Assembly (NCBI RefSeq): GCF_002093665.1
Contig: NZ_MRWE01000018.1
Coordinates: 43,037 to 107,036, forward strand
DNA: 64,000 nt
Source of the DNA: Rouxiella badensis
GTDB taxonomy: Bacteria; Pseudomonadota; Gammaproteobacteria; Enterobacterales; Enterobacteriaceae
Direction: 5' to 3'
A program made the translations under genes and the position numbers. The notes beneath the pieces are model-generated. The model searched no databases. It had not been told where the DNA came from and was given only the letters and a program-made list of their open reading frames with translations. Below, piece by piece: positions 58,246-64,000 of this stretch (the first letter of the stretch is position 1; the number at the start of each line of letters is the position of its first letter).

Positions 58246-58650
58246 ATGGCTCAATCGGTAAATGCGTGGCTTCAGGCTAAAATCGACGAATATAAATTTA
58301 ACGTCCGAGACGCAACGGTCGACTTTTATTTGGCTGATGCGGCGCTTTCCAGGCCGGAAGCAGATATAAACCAGCTCAAGGGCTACAACAGCCTTTGCCT
58401 GGATATGGCGAATCTCTGCCTGCAAAATGGCGATGACCAAAGCTACCTTCACGCCCTATGCAAATTGCATAACCGGTTGATAACGGAAATTAATAATCCT
58501 CAGCGCAGCAACCTGTTTCAGGTACAGTGCTACCACTTCGCCAGACACACTCTCAAAATGATTTGCCAGTATTATGCCATGATGGGCATCTGGGAAAAAG
58601 CCACAGCTTTCCAAACCGACTTTGTTAAGCGCGTTCCGTTCCAGCTTTAA
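58246..58650 (+). CDS. Unrecognised 134-residue protein under a Fur box
   Basis: Soluble, predicted mostly helical protein (MAQSVNAWLQAKIDEYKFN...FVKRVPFQL), about 15.5 kDa. There is no signal peptide or membrane segment. Repeated helix pairs (residues about 44-80 and 96-127) have a TPR-like look. It has five Cys (C51, C58, C72, C95, C107), without a CxxC. I do not recognise a family. It is divergent from suf and its promoter is covered by a near-perfect Fur box, so induction on iron limitation is expected. GGAA lies 8-11 bp before the ATG. In E. coli ydiH occupies this gap, which is unlike it in sequence. Confidence 0.75.
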   Translation: MAQSVNAWLQAKIDEYKFNVRDATVDFYLADAALSRPEADINQLKGYNSLCLDMANLCLQNGDDQSYLHALCKLHNRLITEINNPQRSNLFQVQCYHFARHTLKMICQYYAMMGIWEKATAFQTDFVKRVPFQL

Positions 58651-58684
58651 TCGCGGCGAATTTAATTCCCGAAAATAATCACAC

Positions 58685-58762
58685 TCTTTATAGGGTTAAT
58701 ATCTGACCGTATATTTCAACCTATTGTGAAATATTAAATTCCAACTATTAACCCTATAAAGA
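58685..58762. repeat. 78-bp nested inverted repeat
   Basis: Outer arms TCTTTATAGGGTTAATA (58685-58701) and its exact complement (58746-58762), 17 bp without mismatch; inner arms ATATTTCA (58711-58718) and TGAAATAT (58727-58734). No target-site duplication or coding capacity is evident. It lies between the convergent 134-residue gene and menI. Confidence 0.85.
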
Positions 58763-58766
58763 ATAA

Positions 58767-58803
58767 GGGTGAAGGCGTCACTTCCTTCACCCTGCTTTAT
58801 TAT
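58767..58803. terminator. Terminator between the 134-residue gene and menI
   Basis: 9-bp perfect stem GGGTGAAGG / CCTTCACCC with an 8-nt loop and T-rich tail; it can serve both directions. Confidence 0.75.
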
Positions 58804-58821
58804 TCTAGCATTAAAAGCCGA

Positions 58822-59241
58822 TCAAAGTTCGATTACGGCGGTGGTCAGGCGGGAAATACAGCACAAGTTTTCACTTTCATCGAATATCTTGATTTCCCAC
58901 ACCTGATTGCGGCGGCCGACGTGCAGAGGACGACAAACTCCCTTCACGTAGCCGCTGTGCGCCGCCCGCAGATGGTTGGCGTTCACTTCAATCCCCACAA
59001 TTTGCTGATCGCCACGGGTACATAGATAACCCGCCATTGATCCCAATGACTCCGCCAGCACCACAGATGCGCCGCCGTGAAGCAGCTTAAAAGGCTGGGT
59101 AGTGCGCGAATCTACCGGCATCGTGGCCTCCAGACGGTCATCTGCCAGCAGGGTAAACTCGATGCCGACGTGTCCGACCATGCATCCCTGACTGGTTTTA
59201 TTAAGCTCTTCGAGCGTAGTTTCGCGTTTCCAAAGTGCCAC
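58822..59241 (-). CDS. menI: 1,4-dihydroxy-2-naphthoyl-CoA hydrolase (hotdog thioesterase)
   Basis: 139-residue hotdog-fold thioesterase, E. coli YdiI/MenI type, releasing DHNA from its CoA ester in menaquinone synthesis. The active-site segment [16 protein letters not shown] has H55-GG and catalytic Glu64. Downstream of ydiJ by 22 bp on the same strand, as in E. coli. Confidence 0.92.
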   Translation of the reverse strand: MALWKRETTLEELNKTSQGCMVGHVGIEFTLLADDRLEATMPVDSRTTQPFKLLHGGASVVLAESLGSMAGYLCTRGDQQIVGIEVNANHLRAAHSGYVKGVCRPLHVGRRNQVWEIKIFDESENLCCISRLTTAVIEL

Positions 59242-59263
59242 GATGATGTTCTCTCCTTGAGGA

Positions 59264-62200
59264 TTAAATGATTTCTAATAATGCCTGAAGCGGGTGACGC
59301 AGCCCGTTGCCTTCGATGCGTTTTACCTGACTGCGGCAGGAATAGCCGGTCGCCAGACAACGCTGACGCGGCAGGCGTTGCAGCGACTGATGCCATGACA
59401 ATTCATAAATGCCGAGCGAGTTCTGAATGTTCTTCGCCTCGTGGCCATAGGTTCCCGCCATGCCACAGCAGCCCACACTGACGCTTTCCAGTTTTGCACC
59501 GAAGCGGGCAAAAATATCGCCCCACTGCTTGCCGCTGGTCGGCAGCGCAGTGCTTTCCGTACAGTGTCCAAACAGATACCACGACTCGCCGCTCTGCTGC
59601 ATCTCCGGCTTTTCAGCCAGCACGGTTATCAGCCATTCGTGCACCAGCTGGACCTGGAAGGAGCCGCGAGACTCACCGAGGATCTCTTTATATTCATCGC
59701 GATAGCACAGCACCAGCGCCGGATCTACCCCTACCATCGGCATACCCAGCTGAGATACGCGGTTGAGAAACAGCGAGGTCTTTCTGGCCGTTTTAGCAAA
59801 GCGCTGGAGGAATCCTTTCACGTGCTGAGCCTTGCCGTTCGGAGAAAATGGCAGCAGCACCGGTTTGAGATTAAGTTTCTCCACCAGTCGCACAAAATCG
59901 GCGACAACCTTCGCGTCGTAATAACTGGTAAACGGGTCCTGCACGATGAGCACGTACTGCGCGCGCTCCGTCACCGGAATGCTTTCGAGCTGCTCCAGCG
60001 TCATGGTCGCGGCGCTGTGTCCGGAAAGTTGCTCCCGCAACGTTGGAGAGGAGAGTAAGGGCAAATCGACCATGCCGACGCTTTTACGGCTCAGCTCACG
60101 CACCCACGGCTGCCTGAAGAAGAAGTTGAACACTTTAGGTGCACGCGACATCAGCGGCGCATAGCTCTCAACGCCCGCGACCACGTAATCGCTCACCGGG
60201 CGCAGATAGCGTGTGTGGTAAAGCTGTAGGAACCGTGAACGGAATCCCGGGACGTCTATTTTGATCGGACATTGCGTTGAACAGGCTTTACAGGCCAGAC
60301 AGCCAGACATGGCATCTTTGACCTCATGGGAGAAATCATACTCTCCCTTGCTGGCGTACCAACTGTTGCGCGTTTTCTCGATAAGCGTTCTAAAACTCAT
60401 CGACTCCTGGGGGAGTGCCTGCTCCAGCGCCAGTGGCTCGACGCCCTGTTCTGAAAGCAGTCTCAGCCATTCACGAACCATACCAGCGCGGCCTTTCGGT
60501 GAATGAATGCGGCTACCAGTAATCTTGAACGAAGGGCACATTGGGCTTTTGACGTCGAAGTTAAAGCATAACCCGTTACCGTTACACTCCATCGCCCCGC
60601 GAAACGCGGTGCGTACCTCGACCGGAATACGACGGTCAAGGGTGCCGCGCTTAGGCGCATCAACCTTCATCATCGGCTCGTCGCAGTCAAGCGGTGGACA
60701 AATCTTGCCGGGGTTGAGGCGGTTGGCCGGGTCAAACGCGGTCTTGATACGGCGCAGTTCGTGGAACAGCTCGTCACCGAAGAACGCCGGACTATATTCG
60801 GCGCGGAATCCTTTGCCGTGTTCGCCCCACAACAGCCCACCGTATTTAGCAGTCAACGCGACCACCTCATCGGAAATTTTCTTCAGCAGCATTTCCTGCT
60901 GCGGGTCACACATGTCCAACGCAGGACGCACGTGCAGTACGCCCGCATCAACGTGACCGAACATGCCGTAGCTAAGGTTATGGCTGTCCAGCAGTGCACG
61001 AAACTCGACGATATAGTCAGCGAGATGCTCTGGCGGCACGCAGGTATCTTCGGCAAAAGGCAGCGGCTTGGCGGCGCCCTTGGCGTTACCCAGCAGGCCG
61101 ACTGATTTTTTACGCATGTTATAGATGCGCTCAATGCCCGCCAGATCGGCACAGATTTGGTAACCGATCACCCCGCCCTGCTCTTCGGCAATCAGGCCGT
61201 CAAGACGTTCACAAAGGGACTCGACCTGCTTCTCGATGAGTTCCTGAGCATCACCGGCAAACTCGACGATATTCAGGCCCTGCATGTCTTTGCCTGGGAC
61301 ATCGGTGATGTATTCACTCACTGAATGCCAAACGATGTCCTCACGCGCCAAATTCAGCACTTTGGAGTCAACCGTTTCTACCGAAAGTGCGTTAGCTTCG
61401 ACCATTAAGGGGGCGTTGCGTAGCGCAGAGTTGAACGAGTCATACTTAATGTTGACCAGACGTCTGACTTTTGGAATCGGCGTTATGTTCAGACGCGCTT
61501 CGGTAATAAAGGCCAGCGTGCCCTCAGAACCGGTGAGAATACGGGTCAGGTCGAAGGTTTGCAGATCGTCACTCAGGACGTGGCGCAGGTCATAACCGGT
61601 GAGGAAGCGGTTAAGTTTCGGAAATTTGTCGATGATCCGTTGGCGATTTTCGCGACAGCTTTCGAGCACCGTGCGATAAATGTTGCCGGTGGTCGATTTC
61701 TCCTCGCCCAACTGTTCGGCAAGCAGCGTCGGCATAGCTTTGGTATCAAGCAGTTCGCCGCCCAAAACCACCGCGCGCAGGCCGAGCACGTGGTCCGAGG
61801 TTTTACCGTAAACCAGCGACCCTTGCCCTGAGGCATCAGTGTTGATCATCCCGCCGAGCGTGGCGCGGTTACTGGTCGAGAGTTCAGGGGAGAAGAAATA
61901 GCCCAACGGACGCAGGAATTCATTTAGCTGGTCTTTAATGACACCCGCTTCAACTTTTACCCAACCGGCTTCGGTATCAATATCGAGGATGCGATTCATA
62001 TGTCTGGACATATCAACCACGATACCGCGGTTAAGAGACTGTCCATTGGTGCCGGTCCCGCCACCACGTGGAGTAAATACCAGCGTTTTGAAGCGGTCCT
62101 GACCAGCAAGGCGGGCGAGTAAGGCGACATCGGAAGTAGCGCGCGGGAACAAAACCGCATCCGGTAAAAGCTGATAGACGCTGTTGTCGGTCGCCATAGT

Positions 62201-62317
62201 CAGACGATCGGCGTAGCTGGTTGCCATGTCACCCGTAAAACCGTCTTTCTTTAACGCTTCCAAAAAGTCGAGCACCCGCTGAATAACGCCAGGTGCCTGA
62301 GAAATTTGTGGGATCAT
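59264..62317 (-). CDS. ydiJ: FAD/4Fe-4S oxidoreductase YdiJ
   Basis: 1017-residue two-part enzyme. The N-terminal FAD-linked oxidase part (about 1-550) has the PCMH FAD motif [16 protein letters not shown] and [18 protein letters not shown]; the FAD-oxidase C domain includes [15 protein letters not shown] and WGEHGKGFR. The C-terminal part carries a ferredoxin motif [18 protein letters not shown] and CCG-type segments ([12 protein letters not shown]). In E. coli YdiJ has been described as a D-2-hydroxyglutarate dehydrogenase. It probably forms a unit with menI. Confidence 0.93.
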   Translation of the reverse strand: MIPQISQAPGVIQRVLDFLEALKKDGFTGDMATSYADRLTMATDNSVYQLLPDAVLFPRATSDVALLARLAGQDRFKTLVFTPRGGGTGTNGQSLNRGIVVDMSRHMNRILDIDTEAGWVKVEAGVIKDQLNEFLRPLGYFFSPELSTSNRATLGGMINTDASGQGSLVYGKTSDHVLGLRAVVLGGELLDTKAMPTLLAEQLGEEKSTTGNIYRTVLESCRENRQRIIDKFPKLNRFLTGYDLRHVLSDDLQTFDLTRILTGSEGTLAFITEARLNITPIPKVRRLVNIKYDSFNSALRNAPLMVEANALSVETVDSKVLNLAREDIVWHSVSEYITDVPGKDMQGLNIVEFAGDAQELIEKQVESLCERLDGLIAEEQGGVIGYQICADLAGIERIYNMRKKSVGLLGNAKGAAKPLPFAEDTCVPPEHLADYIVEFRALLDSHNLSYGMFGHVDAGVLHVRPALDMCDPQQEMLLKKISDEVVALTAKYGGLLWGEHGKGFRAEYSPAFFGDELFHELRRIKTAFDPANRLNPGKICPPLDCDEPMMKVDAPKRGTLDRRIPVEVRTAFRGAMECNGNGLCFNFDVKSPMCPSFKITGSRIHSPKGRAGMVREWLRLLSEQGVEPLALEQALPQESMSFRTLIEKTRNSWYASKGEYDFSHEVKDAMSGCLACKACSTQCPIKIDVPGFRSRFLQLYHTRYLRPVSDYVVAGVESYAPLMSRAPKVFNFFFRQPWVRELSRKSVGMVDLPLLSSPTLREQLSGHSAATMTLEQLESIPVTERAQYVLIVQDPFTSYYDAKVVADFVRLVEKLNLKPVLLPFSPNGKAQHVKGFLQRFAKTARKTSLFLNRVSQLGMPMVGVDPALVLCYRDEYKEILGESRGSFQVQLVHEWLITVLAEKPEMQQSGESWYLFGHCTESTALPTSGKQWGDIFARFGAKLESVSVGCCGMAGTYGHEAKNIQNSLGIYELSWHQSLQRLPRQRCLATGYSCRSQVKRIEGNGLRHPLQALLEII

Positions 62318-62528
62318 TGATTACGACTCTGTCTTTGTTGTTGTTTGCAGGCCTGTAGGCGGCCGCTGGATCCGTAAAACGGACCCACCCTGTCTAAAGC
62401 AACTTAAAAACTACCATACTTCGTTTTCTAGTGCTTCTAAAACCCCTGATAATACTCCATGCTTATGAGGATAGATTGATGCCAGTTTTTATGGCTATGA
62501 TGCTTTGCTTTTGAAACGAGAATGACTG

Positions 62529-63626
62529 ATGAATCTCCCGAACAAAAATTATGATTTGCCACAAATCATGTTTGGCGTGCTGTTTATTGCCTTGATGACC
62601 ATTGCCAGTATTTGGGTAGTGAAACCATTTATACTGGGCTTTTCATGGGCAGGAATGATAGTCATCGCCACCTGGCCTGTGATGATAAGAATTCAGGCTC
62701 TCCTCTGGGGGCGTAGAATACTCGCGGTTATCGTCATGACGGTGCTGCTTATCCTGCTGTTTGTTTTGCCGATTGCCCTTCTTATCAGCAGTGCGGTTGA
62801 AAACAGCGCGCCGCTGGCAAAACTGGCGAGCAACCCTTCACAGCTGCACCTGCCTGACTTTACCTGGCTGGAGTCGATTCCGCTTATCGGCAAGAAGACC
62901 TATCTTGGCTGGCATACCCTGATCAACAGCGGTGGCAGTGCATTACTGGCGAAAGTACAGCCCTACATTGGGCAAACCGCCGGTTGGTTCGTCTCGCAGG
63001 CGGCCAACATTGGTCGCTTCATTTTACACTGTTCATTAATGCTGCTGTTTAGCGCACTGCTTTACTATCGCGGTGAGCACGTTGGGATAGGCATCCGCCA
63101 TTTCGCCATTCGTCTGGCGGGTGGCCGCGGTGACGCCGCGGTCATACTGGCGGGTCAAGCTATTCGTGCCGTGGCGTTGGGCGTGGTTGTCACGGCCATC
63201 GTTCAGTCGGTACTCGGCGGCATCGGTCTGGCCATCGTTGGCATCCCCTATGCCACGTTGCTGACCGTGGTGATGTTTGTTTGCTGCGTGGCGCAAATTG
63301 GACCGCTGCTGGTGCTGATTCCTGCCATCATCTGGCTGTATTGGACCGGCGATAACACCTGGGGAACCGTATTGCTGGTCTGGAGCTGTGTGGTTGGCTC
63401 GCTTGATAGCGTACTGCGCCCGTACTTAATCCACATGGGTGCCGATTTACCAATGCTCCTTATTCTTTCAGGCGTTATCGGCGGCTTGGTTGCCTTTGGA
63501 CTTATTGGTTTATTTATCGGCCCTGTGGTGTTAGCCGTTTCTTACCGATTGATTTCTTTATGGGTCAATGAAGCCCCTGAGCCTCAGCAAGACCTCGAAG
63601 AGGTTAACAAGTTGCTAGGGGAATAA
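62529..63626 (+). CDS. ydiK: AI-2E family membrane protein YdiK
   Basis: 365-residue inner-membrane protein with about 7-8 hydrophobic helices: two pairs at the N-terminus, a soluble loop (about 95-150), and the conserved C-terminal block with GPLLVLIPAIIWL and SLDSVLRPYLI. It belongs to the AI-2E/UPF0118 transporter-like family, close to E. coli YdiK; substrate unknown. It is divergent from ydiJ. RprA lies downstream, as in E. coli. Confidence 0.93.
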   Translation: MNLPNKNYDLPQIMFGVLFIALMTIASIWVVKPFILGFSWAGMIVIATWPVMIRIQALLWGRRILAVIVMTVLLILLFVLPIALLISSAVENSAPLAKLASNPSQLHLPDFTWLESIPLIGKKTYLGWHTLINSGGSALLAKVQPYIGQTAGWFVSQAANIGRFILHCSLMLLFSALLYYRGEHVGIGIRHFAIRLAGGRGDAAVILAGQAIRAVALGVVVTAIVQSVLGGIGLAIVGIPYATLLTVVMFVCCVAQIGPLLVLIPAIIWLYWTGDNTWGTVLLVWSCVVGSLDSVLRPYLIHMGADLPMLLILSGVIGGLVAFGLIGLFIGPVVLAVSYRLISLWVNEAPEPQQDLEEVNKLLGE

Positions 63627-63633
63627 TCTGTTT

Positions 63634-63678
63634 ATTAATACTGCCCCGGAGTATTAATGACTTCGGGGCTTTTTTTTT
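63634..63678 (+). terminator. Terminator after ydiK with alternative hairpin
   Basis: Terminator stem GCCCCGGAG / CTTCGGGGC (63643-63651 with 63661-63669, one G-U) and nine T. An overlapping 9-bp stem ATTAATACT / AGTATTAAT (63634-63642 with 63650-63658) excludes the terminator stem. Confidence 0.85.
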
Positions 63679-63767
63679 ATTTTTTCATCCCCCTTTGCAG
63701 GCTATTTCTAACTAAATTTTTTTGCTATTAAAAAGGCCTGATAAGAGAATTAGTTAAAATCTCCTAT

Positions 63768-63781
63768 TAAGACAATTCTTA
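63768..63781. promoter_or_regulatory. RcsB-type box upstream of RprA
   Basis: TAAGACAATTCTTA is close to the Rcs box TAAGAATATTCTTA. It is centred about 42 bp before the inferred RprA start. E. coli rprA is activated by RcsB. Confidence 0.75.
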
Positions 63782-63815
63782 GAGACTAACATCCTGTTGG
63801 ATCTTAGTATTATTA

Positions 63816-63926
63816 ACAGTTGAATCAACAACCCCATGATTTATATGTAGGCTTTCCCCCAAGCTTGCATTACCAAAGAATTGCTGTGTGTAGTCTTTGC
63901 CTGTCATCTCGACGGGCCTTTTTTTT
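63816..63926 (+). ncRNA. rprA: RprA small RNA (activator of rpoS translation)
   Basis: GAATTGCTGTGTGTAGTC followed by TTTGCC (63878-63901) is the same as the E. coli RprA 3' half. It is followed by a terminator hairpin GCCTGTC / GACGGGC and eight T (ending about 63926). Upstream GAATCAACA and TGATTTAT correspond to the 5' stem-loop of E. coli RprA, and a C-run (63856-63861) to its rpoS-pairing CCCC segment. TAGTAT (63805-63810) fits the -10. In E. coli it opens the rpoS leader with Hfq. The 5' end is approximate. Confidence 0.88.
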
Positions 63927-64000
63927 GTCATAAATAAACTGGCGTAATATATCCAGTGCCCACTGCTGCGCCCGCCTTTATATAATCACCTCTATAACGC

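Noticed and set aside
58188..58650. Identification of the Fur-box gene as ydiH
   Set aside because: YdiH is about 62 residues and unlike this 134-residue sequence; only the position is shared.

Overview
This window is an ordinary chromosomal segment of a gammaproteobacterium of the order Enterobacterales. Gene content and order follow the E. coli K-12 terminus-proximal blocks closely (rssAB-ychJ-purU-tRNA-Tyr; ycjFX-psp-sap; gstA-pdxY-tyrS-pdxH-mliC-anmK-slyB-slyA-ydhIJK; nemA-gloA-rnt-grxD-mepH; ynhF-purR-punR-punC-cfa-ribE-mdtK-tRNA-Val; pykF-lpp-ldtE-sufEDSCBA-menI-ydiJ-ydiK-rprA). Several blocks that are separate in E. coli are joined here, FabV stands where FabI would be expected, and UDP-sugar genes sit beside rssB. 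That points to a Yersiniaceae-like genus (Rahnella/Rouxiella/Ewingella/Serratia type). This placement is inferred from gene content; I could not run a phylogeny.

Layout. 1-2.4 kb: UDP-glucuronate epimerase and UDP-glucose dehydrogenase. 2.6-6.2 kb: RpoS-turnover adaptor rssB, patatin rssA, ychJ, purU. 6.3 kb: one tRNA-Tyr with a stringent-type promoter. 6.6-11.9 kb: ycjF-ycjX-pspDCBA with a sigma-54 promoter and divergent pspF. 11.9-12.1 kb: a RyhB-like iron-stress sRNA on the minus strand under a Fur box. 12.2-17.6 kb: sapABCDF. 17.7-25.6 kb: yciW, dtpA, fabV, a small membrane protein, a dapA paralogue, gstA, pdxY. 25.7-35.4 kb: tyrS, pdxH, mliC, anmK, slyB/slyA, ydhI-J-K efflux set, ydhF, ydhL. 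35.5-40.1 kb: nemA (with a NemR-like operator but no nemR), gloA, rnt, grxD, mepH, ynhF. 40.4-47.7 kb: purR, punR/punC, cfa, ribE, mdtK. 47.8-48.2 kb: three identical tRNA-Val genes in a perfect 125-bp tandem array. 48.7-51.8 kb: pykF, lpp, ldtE. 52.1-57.8 kb: the suf Fe-S operon. 58.2-63.6 kb: a Fur-box-controlled unrecognised gene, menI, ydiJ, ydiK. 63.8-63.9 kb: an RprA-like sRNA preceded by an RcsB-type box.

How the genes fit together. Envelope stress and outer-membrane maintenance dominate: psp, sap, slyB, lpp, ldtE, mepH, RprA. A second theme is iron and redox: RyhB, suf, grxD, nemA, gloA and the Fur-box gene next to suf. The two Fur boxes in the window share an identical 15-mer. RssB (RpoS degradation) and RprA (an activator of rpoS translation in E. 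coli) lie at opposite ends of the window.

I saw no prophage, insertion sequence with a transposase, CRISPR array or toxin-antitoxin pair. The least explained material is the 57.8-58.8 kb stretch: a 34-bp perfect palindrome, a Fur-controlled 134-residue protein I do not recognise, and a 78-bp nested inverted repeat. Other unexplained items are a candidate 20-residue membrane peptide at 47.7 kb and a two-state hairpin between ydiK and rprA.
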